Origin: Adiantum capillus-veneris
Taxonomy: Eukaryota; Streptophyta; Polypodiopsida; Polypodiales; Pteridaceae
Assembly: GCA_014529385.2 (NCBI GenBank)
Contig: CM043969.1
Coordinates: 72,134,676-72,198,675 of the forward strand
DNA: 64,000 nucleotides
Direction of reading: 5' to 3'
Each line of letters opens with the position of its first letter. The first letter of the stretch is position 1. Positions 44,793 through 57,671 of the stretch are shown here, piece after piece. The notes below the pieces were generated by a model, which saw only the letters and a program-made list of their open reading frames with translations, was not told the DNA's origin and ran no database searches. The translations under genes and the position numbers were made by a program.

Positions 44793-46759
44793 CTTTTGGT
44801 CTCTAAAAATATATCTTCATGATCTTAAATTCATCAAACTTAGCAATGCAATTTATCACAAATCCAACCACTCACCTGGCAAAGGGTCAGTTTCTGCACA
44901 ACTTCTTGCTTTGCCGCTGAATATACATGTACACAAGCATTTAATTTTGGCAATCGAATCAAAGCATCTAACTGCTAGAGGTGATTTTAGTAATGATTGG
45001 TATAACTGGAGAGTTAACCTCAACCACTACTGTATTTTATACACTTCTGATGTTCTTGATTAGGTCTGCTAATCTGGAACTGTACTTCCCTTGGATGTTG
45101 GCCAATTTACCTGATAAGTCTTGATTCCATCTTTGCTCCATCAAAAGGTCAAACAAGGTCCAAATTCACTTCTGAAATAAGTTTTGGAACTCTTAAGTCA
45201 CTTGGAACCTCACTGTATAACCTCAGTCAAATTTTCTCTTTCCTAAGCCCTAGTAGACATCCTACGTGTAGGATGTCTCCTGCTCTGTTTTTCCTGGTTT
45301 TTTGCACTATAGACTCCCCTTGATGTGCTGAGTCCACAGTTGTTTTTACTTTTTGATTTGGACACCTATAAGCTGGTCAATGGATTAGAAATCTGTTCTG
45401 GCAACCTGATGTTGGTCTGGTCAGTCAAATCAACTCCAATTTGGACCAAAATTGACTAGGAGGCTTGCCTTAGGCTATACAACACCGTGCTATGCCTACA
45501 TTCAGTTTCTGGCTTCAATTTCATGCATTAGACATCCTATGCGTAGCATGTCTAACTGATCAAAATAGCTTTAAATGCAAAGTACAGACTCCTCTTGAGG
45601 TGCTGATCACTTTGGTATGCTCAAATTTGGATTTGAAGTGCCAGATCACCCAAAACACATCCTACACATAGGATGTCTTTTTGGCTTGTTTGACCCCATA
45701 CTTGACCCACACCTTCCCCTTGATGTCAGCAACCCAGTGGTATGCTTAGATTTTGGTTTGGATTTCAAAAGACCCCAATTTTAGATGTTCTAGCCCTTTT
45801 TAGTCAAAAGTGCTAAAGTCTGCTTAGAACCCAATTTTTCTCACCCAATTGAGATGAAACCCTTCTCAGTCACTCAATATATCATGCAAATCATGCTCAT
45901 GCAGCCATCCTATGGTTTTGGTCTTAAAATAATGCCTTAGCACAATTTGGGTAGGATGTCTGGCAATTTCAGTCTATCTGGCCTTATCCTATCAAGATAT
46001 GCTCATGCAGCCATCCTATGGTTTTGGTCTTAAAATAATTCCTTGGCACAATTTGGATAGGATGTCTGGCAATTTCAGTCTATCTGGCCTTATCCTGTCA
46101 AGATATGGTCAGATTTCCACTTTCCAAGTGTAAATAGGGTAAAACCTACCTTCTGAACACACTGGTCAACTCAAAGTTTCAAAATTCCCACCAGATCACC
46201 CTATAGACATCCTACGCGTAGGATATCTCCTGGCTTAAAATGTAATTTTTCCTAACAGAAATGCTCCTGATGCTCTCCAGCTCTATCAGAAACACTCGCA
46301 GCAACTTTTGGACTTCACTTCAGCTTTCAAACACACTTTTGCATCTTTTATAACCTTGTGATGAACCTAACAAGCAAGTATATATGCATGAAGTGCTCTA
46401 GATCATAAATCATGATGTCCTACTTACTCTACTCCTACTCATCATGTGGATTGGTGATAATGGTGTTTCGGTTGCTTCCTGGCCTCTCCGGACTCTCAAG
46501 CTCTCCTCTCACCGCTTCTACCACTCCAACTCCTACTCTCTACACCACAACTCGACAAAAAACTAAAAACTATCTACGTCTACCTAAGTCTACCTAAGTC
46601 AAAGGATCTAGGCCAGACACACGCTCCCTAGACTCCCTCTAAGACCTAGACAGTCCTCCACCCTCTAATCCTATCTAAATGTAAAACGAGACTCTTGGCA
46701 AGCCAAAGAATTCCTATCCTCAAGGACTAGTCTCGGTCACCTACCTAGGGTTTTTGTCA
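44793..46759 (-). repeat. Gypsy D leader with dispersed palindromes
   Basis: Non-coding. Four copies of the same palindrome family as in gypsy A: 45256-45277 (centre ACGTGT), 45531-45552 (two mismatches), 45656-45677 (centre ACACAT) and 46206-46227. A 106-bp tandem duplication, 45895-46106, doubles a unit that is single in gypsy A (near 34590-34700). Confidence 0.88.
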
Positions 46760-46775
46760 CCCACAGCGGCGCCAA
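46760..46775 (-). promoter_or_regulatory. Gypsy D primer-binding site
   Basis: The minus strand reads TTGGCGCCGCTGTGGG directly after the 5' LTR. It is the same class of site as gypsy A, with changes in the second half. Confidence 0.85.
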
Positions 46776-47703
46776 TGTTGGACGGATACGCCACAATGGA
46801 CGTCAGCACAACGAGAACTCACCTAACAAGATTTGTCAGCTAAGGACGAAGCTCGACCTGCAGGCGCGTGGAAGCAAGCATAGGGTGGCAACCTACTCTT
46901 GACCGACTCCTAACTAATTCCTACAAAGGTCTCTACCCAATGTCTAAGCTACAACCTTCAGGAGTGCATAAGAGGAGATTTCCTACAACGCTTCCAAGAG
47001 CCAAATACCCATCAAATGGTTTCGAAACGCCATAGAATTTGAAGGAGACCCTACTAACACGAATAGGTCGCTCTCCCTAAGGTCCATGAACCAAAATCCC
47101 AACCCAAAACACCCGGTGCAAAATCACATAGGATGTCTGGCCGAAATTTGACGGTCGTCGTTTTCAAAATCTAAAGTGCCTAATGTGTAGCTCTACTCAA
47201 TGTGAACGCGTGGATATGCTGAAATGCGAAAATAGATAACGTATGCTCACCGAATCACCAGATGAATCTTGTAGGTTGAGCTCGCAAAGCCGGACCGTAC
47301 GCGCGCAATGTAGGTATTGGTGCGTAGCTCTCGTCGGGGGCAACACGCTGCACTTCTCCGCACTTGAATCCGACCACCGGTGCGCGTGTAGCATCAAGAT
47401 GAAGCTCTCACTCTCTCTCGTACACAGTACGCTCACTCATAGACTTCAAAACTTTTTTAAAATGACAAAGGTTTTTCATTAAGGTCAAAAAGTGGTATAA
47501 ATACCTTACAATCTCAAACCCTAATGTTCCAATTTAACCATCTACTCAATCTAAATGTCAAAAATGGGATACAACCTGGAAACTTCTGTAAGCCCCAATA
47601 TTTACAAAGGTGAAATGTCGGGTTTTCTCAATAAATGAATAATTACAAAAAATAATAATCCGTCGAGCAGTCATTTTCCGTAGGGTGTGTCCAGCTTCTA
47701 ATA
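46776..47703 (-). repeat. Gypsy D 5' LTR
   Basis: 928 bp, colinear with 13098-14024. The outer end reads TATTAGAAGC for TGTTAGAAGC. Next to it lies AG and then the ACTAGTGATTGT repeat shared with the far flank. Confidence 0.92.
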
Positions 47704-48311
47704 CTACAATCACTAGTGAACCGCAATGCATTTGGAAAGACTGTTCTCTAAAGCAGTATATGACAACCAAATTCTACTAATTATCTCACTGAGATCAAGC
47801 TCTGTCTTAGCTGAGGAACATAACGCACATGTCGTATCATGTATGATGCACCACTGTGCAAAGACAAACAAACATCTCCTGCACCCTCTATGTCAAACAC
47901 TGAACCATCGGCCAAGTGTAGACAAGCAAGACTCCCACTAGAGAAGGTGCTAAACCAGTCACGATGCAGTGTGACATGGAAAAATGCATCCTCATCTAGC
48001 AACCGATATGGAGAAGTGTCATTTCTCAAAGACATGTAATCAGGAGGAATGCTAAAGGCAAATGCGACATCACTATCACTGGCATATGAAGCCATTGCTC
48101 TAGCATGTGTCAAAGCCTGATGTGCACCATGCATAGATCTCCGCTGTTGTCTCATACGCCTGAAACAACGATGCCTAATGTACCCTGTGTGACCACAATG
48201 CCAACATCGCACATACCGGCAAGAACGAGACCGCCGTCTCTCAATGTCACACACGTCTGTTGCCATAAGTGAATGCCCAAAATGGCAACAAAGTGGGAGG
48301 TAGCTCAACAA
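47704..48311 (-). pseudogene. Copia element E, gag end and protease
   Basis: The minus strand has a zinc knuckle CWHCGHTGYIRHRC (CX2CX4HX4C), an Arg-rich stretch, then a copia-type protease C-terminal half: SGSLACLHLADGSVFDIEGA, GDVCLSLHSGASYMIRHVRY and VPQLRQSLISV. No active-site DSG is seen; the expected place holds FSTFSSGSLA. Stops follow at 47781 and further on until gypsy D interrupts at 47703. The coding sense resumes at 13097. Confidence 0.65.
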
Positions 48312-49390
48312 CTACGCAATCATGAAAACCATGACCAATTGCATCAAGACCAATGCTCACATATGCAAAAACAACTCCACAATCTTCTATCTGCAAGCAT
48401 AAAGTGGGACAAACTGCTCAACAAAGCGTAAAGAGCATAACAATATACACAAGTGAGAGCAAACTAGCTCAAAATGCATCCCACAAGAGAAACTGCTTGC
48501 AAAAATCTGCAAAAACCTGTGAAATGTGTGATTTTAGCCACACAAGCATATGCTAATCCTCGCTCCTGCGAGAGTGGGTACAAGAACACCAAGCTGTGTC
48601 CAAAATGACAAAACCTGTCAAAGTGAGAGTAAACATTCGATCACTGTCAAAAGTGAAAATATATCGACCACTCTACAAGATGGCATAACAATGCAAACTT
48701 TTATGGTGAAAAGACGAGGAAAAAAAAACAGAATTTCCTTTGCAAAATGAGTCAAAACTCAATGCAAATCGCAAGCCAAAAAAATTGCAGATAACTGTCT
48801 GAGTGGGAGTCGACTTGACCACTAAACCATTATAGAGTAAACAACGAATACGCATTAACCATGGCAAGAATTTGGGAAAAATCCGATAGAGTTTTCCTTG
48901 TAAACTGAGCAAAAACTCAAAAATCTCACCAAATAGCATGAAAATAGACACTCAGTGTCTCAGTAGCAAAATCCACAAATGGCATACATAGCACTGCTCA
49001 CTCGCAAAACAACTTACTCCTGATTGAATGGCTCTATGGACGTATACCTGTCCAAAAACACCTGTGGCGAGCTATACCAGGCTCAAACTGTAACCGCATA
49101 ATGCATACATAGCCTGAAACTGCACCAAATTGTGCAAAAAGGCTCTCTGAAAAGCTCCACACACTCATACACTACATGTGGTGTTGCATAAGCTGTATTG
49201 CAAAGACTGTACAACCTGTGAGCAAAACCACTGGGAAACTGACACACATTACCTCATCGATCAATAAACATGCAACCAAAAACACCTGCCAAGAGCTAAG
49301 TGCGCTTGAGGGAAAAACCCGCTCTGGAATGGTCCGCAAGAGCGGTATTCGTCGGTATGTGCTGTCAAAGCCAAAAACTGGAGAAAATCG
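48312..49390. other. Non-coding spacer, probably part of copia E or flank
   Basis: No coding frame and no LTR or primer site could be found. It has many short A-rich repeats (CAAAACTCA, GCAAAAACTCA), as often seen in retroelement leaders. Confidence 0.4.
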
Positions 49391-50330
49391 TCAAAGCCAA
49401 AACACGATGGACACTACGTCGGAGCCGGTACATTGGTGCCCGTTTGAAATCCATATAAAGTTACAACTTCTCTTCCCTTTGGCTGAGACTATCATGCTTA
49501 GTTGCTTCTCCACATGCAAGGTCAATATATAATGTCCAATGTTCTGATTCGGGGTCCATTGGCCAAACAAAAAATTATTTATGCGATACATGATGGCTTC
49601 AGAGAGTAGCATATAGTCAATCACACTATCTCCATTATGTTTTCTACATGTAAATCCATTGGTTCCACTCCACAAAGATACACCATTGAAAATAAGCATA
49701 CCCGTGCTATTACACATGTGTAAAAATAACTTTCCATAGTGATCCGGCTCTTTCTCATCCATTGAAGTACGATCATACAAGTGAACTTCCTCAGACTCCC
49801 TTGAAATGTATGGCATATCAAATTGTTGAGTATCATGCTGCAATGTTTTTGTGCGAGCATTCATATCCCCAAATACAATAACATGACCTTTGCCTTTGAA
49901 ATAAGCAATGTCCTCTTCTAAATCAAAAAATGGTTGATCTCTATCCATGCAAGCATAAAAGGGACAATCATGATGAGGAATGTAGCAATCGGCTACAAAA
50001 ATGGGTGCTCTTTTTGTGTCATAATTTATAGCCATACATAACGTTTGTACTTGTCATCTTTCACAATTGATACAAAATCTTCCAATCCTTTCTTAACCAT
50101 ACATGTTATCCCTCGTTGCCCTCTTTGTTGCTTGAGATTCTTTGACCACATCAATGAATGTACATTGCAATCCTCCAAGCTTTTAAATCCTTTGTGTATC
50201 ATGCTCCTAAGTTTCAACAAGAAGTACAACATCGGCTTTGCTTGTAAGTTCATCAATGCCAACCCCCGCATTCCATGGGTATCCATTGCAATTCCAAAAG
50301 CATAATTTCAATTGTAACTCAGCCTCATAG
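49391..50330 (-). pseudogene. LINE ORF2 endonuclease domain
   Basis: The minus strand encodes the apurinic-type endonuclease of a non-LTR retrotransposon: FWNCNG and ADVVLLVET (first motif), a frameshift near 50215, RGQRGITCMVKKGLEDFV, then in 50035-49391 FVADCYIPHHD, VIVFGDMNARTKT (metal-binding GDxNA), YGKLFLHMCNSTGMLIFNG, NGFTCRKHNGDSVIDYMLLS (SxIDYxL) and the last His region. The enzyme nicks target DNA to prime reverse transcription. The reverse transcriptase that should follow is absent; the sequence changes character at about 49400. Confidence 0.82.
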
Positions 50331-50341
50331 ATCGTACATCC

Positions 50342-51278
50342 CTATTTGCTCGAGGGACTTGCCTCCTCCTTGGGCACATTTTCTTTGTGAGAGATCTCCT
50401 TGTTTTTCTTATTCTTTTCCTCATATGCCTTGCAACGCATATTTTGTTGCTTAATAGTGCGATCTTCACATACAAAACATTTTGTATCCCTCAAATAGAT
50501 CCAACTATTCATTCGTTTGGTCTCATCCAATACGGTGCATACAATTGGCTGCTCTCCCGAGTGAGGGGGTTCTTGCTTACCCACTCTATGTGCTCCATAG
50601 ACCATATTTCCGGACATAACAAAGTGGGTTTTGAAGAAATATTCAATAACAATGGCATGAAAAGGAGGCGTCTCTAACTTCTCTTTGCAAATTCCACGAA
50701 TAACAATGTTCTTGGAACATCGCTTCCGTTCTTTCAACTCCTCTACATCCACATCCTCAACATTCTTTGTTTGAGCCATAGCTTGTATGAGGGAGGAATT
50801 AGGAATCACATCTCTACCACATACATCAATCCAAGACTTGTTTGTGCATACATTTTTCATGTCGCATACATCCCGGCTCATGGTGTCAAATTTATCCTCT
50901 TTCAATACATGGTCATGCTCTACTTTGCTCATGCGCTCCTTCAAAGCATTCAAGTCCACAAGAGAGCATTTAATTCCTTGACTTCCTCTTTGAGTTTCAT
51001 CAAATGTATTGTTTGCATCTCAAGTATCCTCTTGAGATTCTCATTCCAACCACAAGAATCCTTAGCGTGCCATTCTCCATTGCAAGTGCCCATAAGTCTT
51101 TACCTTGTTTGTTTACGATCTCTTGCAACGATACCCAGTATGCCATGATCATGGTTGTCGATGTCGCTGGTTGAGTGGTTGTGTTGCTATCTCCACACTT
51201 AGGATATTTTGGATCATTTTCTACAATGGTAGTGGACCTTGTTGAAGAAGAAGAATCCTTGTGAGTGCCGGAAGACAT
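50342..51278 (-). pseudogene. LINE ORF1, RNA-binding protein
   Basis: It starts MSSGTHKDSSSSTRS at 51278, followed by a coiled segment, a frameshift near 51000, and 50959-50342. The second part has KERKRCSKNIVIRGICKEKL, MVYGAHRVGKQEP and PIVCTVLDETKRMNSWIYLR, a pattern typical of the RRM-like domain of plant and animal L1-type ORF1 proteins. It ends with a Lys/Glu-rich tail at 50342, about 12 bp before ORF2. Order and strand fit a single LINE with ORF2 at 49391-50330. Role: binds element RNA. Confidence 0.75.
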
Positions 51279-51545
51279 TGTATGTAAAATAAGAGATGAG
51301 AGTTAACTTTCCTGAACTCGTGCTCTATGATTGAAGCTATAGGTCAAGCATAAATGATGAGGAATGTAGCAACCGGCTACAAAAATAGGTGCTCTTTTGT
51401 GTCATGATTTTCAGCCATACAAAAGAGAGAGAGTCCCTACTTGATTACGTGTGTATAAGAGCGAGAAAGTCCATACTTGTGTATTGCCAACCAATATGTT
51501 TAAAAGAATATTGGAGAAGATAAGCCTCTATCTCTTCATTGTAAT

Positions 51546-51654
<109 letters not shown>

Positions 51655-51795
51655 GTGGGGGTGGGGGATTGAAAAAGAGTACAAGGAACAATAGCACGAG
51701 GTCTTAGGATCCATGCTACAAGTCTTTGACAATTTGAGTGCATGCACACACACCCATACACACAGTGACATTGGAAGAACAATCGCAAGTGCTTT

Positions 51796-51859
51796 CAAAT
51801 TTATATCTATAGTCTTGAACTCTCTCTCAAATTTATATCTATAGTCTTGAACTCTCTCT
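51796..51859. repeat. 32-bp tandem duplication
   Basis: CAAATTTATATCTATAGTC and following bases occur twice, at 51796 and 51828. Confidence 0.9.
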
Positions 51860-51922
51860 CACACACACACACAAGATTTCAAAGTTGCATTTGATAAATC
51901 TTGAACTCAAGTTTTCATAAAG

Positions 51923-51923
<1 letters not shown>

Positions 51924-51965
<42 letters not shown>

Positions 51966-52112
51966 TCATTGGAAAATCACTAATAGAACTTTTGTATTAT
52001 CTGACGAGTGTTGAAATTAAGAGCTATTACAAGTGACCTCAAAGATCTAGCCAATAAGTCTTCTTTAATTCAAGATGTATGTGTGGAGAGAGAGAGAGAG
52101 AGAGAGAGAGAG
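51924..52112. repeat. Two GA microsatellites
   Basis: (GA)n at 51924-51963 and 52085-52112. The sequence between them is plain AT-rich spacer. Confidence 0.95.
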
Positions 52113-52463
52113 TCTTCTATGATCTTCATCAAAGCTGGCCCTAAAGCATACTTGAGTGCATGCAATGGTGCATAAGTCCACCTTAATTCCTTTGTCGTGT
52201 TGGTGTTATGGTCATTAAATAGATTGAAAAATGTATTATTATATATGATCAAAACATTATACATTGATGGAACATCCATTGTATAATTGATATTACATGA
52301 CACGAACATAAATCCAATATTAATCTTTTTATGCTTTGAAACATAAATTAGTTTCATAAGAATACAGACCATGTTTTTTTTCTAGCCACAGCAATGCGAG
52401 GGTTACATACTAGTACTATATAATATGGAGCTTAAAATTTTAAGGAAGAAGGAGAGGGCCCAT

Positions 52464-52787
52464 GAGTGTCACTCAATAGTTCTCTTCAAGAAAACCTTAC
52501 AAAACATATAATCTAAAGTAATGGGTAAGAGTGTCACTCAATAGTTCTTTTCAAAGAAACCTAACAAAACATATAATCTAAAGTAATGGCTAAGATTTAA
52601 AATGCAAAAGTGAAGTACTCCAAGAAATGACAAGCTTGCTTTTCATTACTTTTCATAACGTAAAGTCAAAAGAGTTTCTCTTTTTGGCTTTCTAAAAGAA
52701 GCCTAAATGACAAGCTTGCTTTTCATTACTTTTCATAATGTAAACTCAAAAGAGTTTCTATTTTTGGCTTTCTAAAAGAACCCTTAG
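52464..52787. repeat. Two neighbouring tandem duplications (65 bp and 80 bp)
   Basis: A 65-bp unit starting GAGTGTCACTCAATAG occurs at 52464 and 52529. An 80-bp unit starting TGACAAGCTTGCTTTTC occurs at about 52629 and 52709. Each pair differs at a few bases. Confidence 0.88.
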
Positions 52788-53659
52788 AGGAGAGAACACT
52801 GGAGTTAGCATACTTTTAATGCTTTCAGTGATGATTATTGAGACTTGCCTTAATGTTATTGGCTTTTCAAAAGAAACCTTTAGTGTTATGTTGGGTTAAG
52901 GAGACTTTCATTGTTTTCAATGCATGATGGAGACTTACTTTCATTTCACATCGTGACATGTCTTTATTTTTGTTGCATTCTATTGTTTTAGAATGCTAAA
53001 GTGAAGCTTCACCTTACATAATTTTAGTAAATTTTACACCAAGTTCATTATTAAAGAGATTTTATTAAAGGACTCCGTCTCACCAAGGGAACCCTTCAAG
53101 CCCTTCAAATTTTCAAGATATTATGGTTATTTTGAAATTATAGTGTATTTTCAAAAGGGTAGCTAACGTTTTTTACCCGTAGAAAATGGATAAAATGTTT
53201 GACAAAAATTAACCCTCACATTGGCACCTCAAATGGAGAGAGAGATTGCCCAATTGACAAACCATTTAATAGCTCTAAGGTATTTGCTCCTTTTTATTTT
53301 TAAGAGATAAACTGTGGGCCATGCTTAAAAATTTATAAATTCTCTAAATTTTGACAGAAAAAGGTGCCTATCAAAAGTCAAGGAGAGAAAGAGAGAGGAC
53401 AACTTTTTAGCGTCCAACGAATCACGCGGCAGGGAGAAGGGGGGAGATAGAAAGAGAGAACAAAATGTTTAAGGGTGTGGGATTAATATAAAGAGACATT
53501 AAAGTTACACAACAAGTCTTCAATAATTGGATACCTATGGAGAGAGAGAGAGAGAGAAGAAAAAGAAGAAGAAGGGTAAAATTTTCATCTTATACAAACA
53601 ATCCCAAAAGATATATATGACAACTTGGGTAATAACAAAGTTATTTTTGCTTCATCTCT

Positions 53660-53660
<1 letters not shown>
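52788..53660. other. AT-rich spacer
   Basis: No gene or recognisable element, apart from a short GA run near 53543-53556. Confidence 0.6.
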
Positions 53661-53711
<51 letters not shown>

Positions 53712-53967
53712 CCCTTTTCACGCATCGTCTTGAGGTCGTCACTTCAACCGCAGCGCCAATTTGTCTACTACTATAACACGATGACAAGTCGTATGTGTAT
53801 GTACACATGAGCTCCAAGAAAATTGCTATTCACCCAATGTGCGTGTGGGGGGGGGGGACGAGGGGAGCATAAAAAATTTGAATGTCATAGTTACTATAGT
53901 GGAACAATAGCAAGAGGCCTCAAGACCTATGTGACAAATCTTTGATTCAAGAACACATGTGTGTGTA

Positions 53968-54005
<38 letters not shown>

Positions 54006-54016
54006 AGAGAGAGATA
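53661..54016. repeat. Microsatellites (CT)n and (AT)n
   Basis: (CT) at 53661-53709, an 11-base G run near 53847, and (AT) at about 53970-54003 followed by a short GA run. Confidence 0.95.
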
Positions 54017-54723
54017 TCTTGACTTTCCTGTGTCATCTGTGCATCATTCCAATTTTATCAAATGCTTCAAGTCTTTGAAATAATTTTGGGATTTTTGTAA
54101 GATGTTGGAATATTCTATAACTTCTTTATTGACATGAAAAGTTTCCTAAACTCTTGACCTCTCCATCTGTAACCCTCCCCTTATACCACTGCATTTTGTC
54201 GACAAGAGAAAATGCTCACAACCCAATGTATCAACAAATAGCAGCGGTCCCATGCGGCCCCACTTTGTTGATGTTTGTGCAATGCACATCTCCTTTCCAT
54301 TAAGATGCACACCAAAAGTATTGATAATGTCTAAAATATGCAATTTTAGAGAATTTTTTGACTATTTGTACATGCTTTACTTCCTATTAACCTGGTTTGA
54401 GACCGGCTAATCTAGACTCACAACTACTAAACTTAGGCAAACCTTCTCCAAGCATTGCTCGCAAGGAGTCGTTTTGTTGCATAGCTATCATCACACACAC
54501 ACAAAGAATGTTTTAACATCACCAAAATAAATAATTGAGTGACAAATACTATTAAAAGAGTTTAGAGAGAGAGAGAGAGAGAAACGCAAGAAGAAGAAAT
54601 ACACAAGAGACCTAAAAGATCTAGCTAACTAGTATTGATTTCTTGAACACAAGTGCTTCTATGCTCGCATACTTTGACAACAAGGGAGAGATTCTATCAC
54701 ATTTTAAGATGCATGACGTGAAA
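54017..54723. other. AT-rich spacer
   Basis: No supported gene; a short GA run at 54564-54583. Confidence 0.6.
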
Positions 54724-55010
54724 GTGTTCATGAACAAATAGTGTGCACCTTATCGTACTAAGCTACTTATGCACTGTTGTGATTAGGTGATGATGTAAAC
54801 CAAGTGTACATGAATAAATAGTGTGCATCTTATCGTACTAAGTTGGTGCATTGTTGTGATTAGGTGATGATGTAAACCATTACCATGCTTGTGCACAAAA
54901 CATAGAAAGTGTACATGAACAAATAGTGTGCACCTGATCGTACTAAGCTGCTTATGCATTGTTCCAATGATGTAAACCATTACCATGCTTATACACAAAA
55001 CATAGATAGA
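54724..55010. repeat. Three-copy tandem repeat, 80-105 bp units
   Basis: Units begin GTGTWCATGAAYAAATAGTG at 54724, 54804 and 54909 and include ATCGTACTAAG and GATGATGTAAACCA. The second and third also carry TTACCATGCTT. Confidence 0.88.
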
Positions 55011-55568
55011 GATGCAAGCAAAGCATCTAGAGAGCAACATAGATGTAAGGGTTAATCAAATTCGTAATATTAAAAGAAATCCAACTCATCTCTTTGAAAC
55101 TTGAAGCTTTCCTAGTACATTAGAAACTATGAGCCCTAATCTTTTCACAACTCTACTCTTAGACATGAAAAGTTTGATAATTACACAGTGTAGAAATTAT
55201 AAGCCTTCATCTTTAAAAACTTGTTGGCTTACCCAGTTTGTACTTCTCGACTTGGTAGCCCTTTTGTCAACCCTAGGTAGACTGAAAAGATGTCCATCTT
55301 GCTATATAGGAGGTTAGGATGTGCCCTACTACCATGTCTTGCTTATAAGGAAGATGCAAGCATAGAAGAAAGTCAGAGAGCGGAGCAGAGACATTGAATC
55401 CAATTGTGTTCCTATGTTTGAAACCAATTCTAGAACCCACTCTATTTTCAGAAAAATCTTTATCGTTACAATGACTTGTCTTAGCTTTCATCTTCACACC
55501 ATGTTAACTTATATAATTTGTATAATCAAGCTTGGTAGCATTGCTAGACCAAGATAGACCAAAAGGAG

Positions 55569-55569
<1 letters not shown>

Positions 55570-55618
<49 letters not shown>
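55570..55618. repeat. Microsatellite (CT)n
   Basis: Uninterrupted CT run. Confidence 0.97.
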
Positions 55619-55620
<2 letters not shown>

Positions 55621-55922
55621 AGAAGTAGAGCACTCATGAAAAATAATGTCTATGAGAAGCTCCCAAGCTTGGTATCAAAGAATGCTTTGCAGCATCTTAC
55701 ATATATTTATGTTTGTTAGAATCTATAAAGCTTACTTCTCTTTACCCCTCCATGTCCTTGTTTACTTTTTGTGTCCTTGTTTACCTTTCTACCCCGGGTC
55801 GAATAGTGTTGAGGGAGGGGGGGGGTACCCTTCTCGGCAAGTAGCCAGCAAAAACGAGCATGCGACATCATTTGTCCCCCCAACCGATCAGGGCTAAGGG
55901 CACCTTATGCTCACTATGCACG

Positions 55923-55925
<3 letters not shown>

Positions 55926-56001
<76 letters not shown>
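55926..56001. repeat. Microsatellite (GA)n
   Basis: About 38 GA units. Confidence 0.97.
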
Positions 56002-56003
<2 letters not shown>

Positions 56004-56229
56004 AAAAGATTTTAACATCTCGAAATGCCCCTACCCTTTGTGCTGGTTTTTGATGGATTGATCTTTTTTGCATAATAGAGATCTATCTTTAAGAATCTTA
56101 GACAAACATTTTCACCAATAAGCTGACAAATAATGGCATTTGTATATCTACAAATAATGAACTATTTGATTTACATTACGATCACAAATAGAACTCCTAA
56201 TATTTTCTAACAATGGAGAACCAATACTT

Positions 56230-56425
56230 CAATGAAGAATTGCAAAAAATTATGTCTAGAGAGATGTATGCGGGATTAATGAGGGTTATCTTGGGAATTT
56301 TGATAAAATTGAAGGTCATTTTAAGAAGTTTTAGCCAAATGAGAGGGGCATTTGGGAATTTTTGAAATTTGAGGGGTATTTCAAGGATTTTGAAAAATTT
56401 CAAGGGCATTTTGGTCTTTTTTCCA
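56230..56425. repeat. Degenerate repeats of a TTTGAAATTTGAGGGG type
   Basis: Roughly 35-40 bp units with GGGCATTT, GGGAATTTT and GAAATTT recur about four or five times. The minus-strand frame across it (FFKILEIPLKF, FQKFPNAPLIW) is a product of the repeats. Confidence 0.65.
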
Positions 56426-57671
56426 TTTTAAACATTGCCCTGCTTGACACAAAAGGGGATTACCCTATTGGTTGCACTTGATGAGCTGGCAGGGGTTGCA
56501 TTCCATCCCATCCTTTTTTAAGCTAGTAATCTTATTACACGTGGCTACCATGTCCTCTCACACACTTAAGCACACCATATTTGGTGCTAAGTGTGTAAAG
56601 GCCCCTATGAACAATCTCCAAACACCTTAAAGATCTATTTGACCCCAATTAGTGATGCAAGAAGTGCTACAATGGTTATAAATGCATAGAGTAAAGGAGC
56701 CCATTTAGAGATGATGAAATTGGGGGACAAGGTGACATACTTGAAATCTATCACTTTGGGGCATGGTCATGGAAGCACCACCTATTCCTAAGCACATGGC
56801 AGTGAGGAGTTGATGATATGGCTCATAACTGAGCTGGATTTTATTGTAGTTTTCTATCATTTCTTTGTAATAAAAAAGGGAGTGAGTGGCCTTGTCACTA
56901 AATCACACCTCAAACTTAGAGGGGATCTATGGTTGAAAATCGGCATTGCGTGTCGGTGAAGATCACGATGAGTGATCTCTAGTGTGAACTAGATGTAAAC
57001 TTGGGCAAATGTGAATTTGCATGTGAACTCAAGTGTGAATTGTATGTGAACTCTACAAGGTATGTGCACAGCATTTTGGTGGTGTGAACTAAATGTGAAC
57101 ATTAGGAAACATATGAACCTCAAAGGGGCCTTCTAAGAGCAAACAATCAAATTTCACTCAGCAATAGGACATAAAAGGGGGGCATGGATAGGCCATATCT
57201 ATGTACCTCAGAACTATATCATATAACATATCTATGGAAAGAGCTCGAAAATGCTCTCCAAATGCATTATTGTCCGATAAATTTGGAGTTAAAATGCTCA
57301 AGTTATGGCCATTCAAAAAAATGCAAAAATTGATGGACCGTGGCCACAAGCCCAATCTCAATGGTGTAGAGAGTATATTACAAAAACATCTTTGACCCTA
57401 AAGGGCCCTTTTGGGGTCCATATTTTACCTAATGACTTGGTGTAAGCTCGATGTGAACTAGGATTGTGGACATGCCAAAACTATTTAATATAATGCTACA
57501 TTTTTTCCTTACATTAAAAAAATGTGTGCACTAGCATAGTGGTAAGACATTTGCTCCATGAGAGGAGATCATTGGGTCAACCTCGCCCAATACTATAAAT
57601 GGATCGGACAATATAGGATCAATAACGATTTGGGACTATAGATCCCCTCCAAAAAAGGAGGTGTCACATAG
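56426..57671. other. Spacer without recognised genes
   Basis: ATGTGAACT-type short repeats recur around 56990-57110. No coding frame is supported. Confidence 0.55.

Noticed and set aside
33709-46227. CRISPR-like array of spaced palindromic repeats
   Set aside because: The spacers are long, unequal and themselves related, the setting is a plant retrotransposon leader, and there are no Cas genes.
47197-47482. Protein-coding frames shared by 13518-13803 and 47197-47482
   Set aside because: Both are inside the gypsy D LTRs; the likeness is LTR identity, not a gene.
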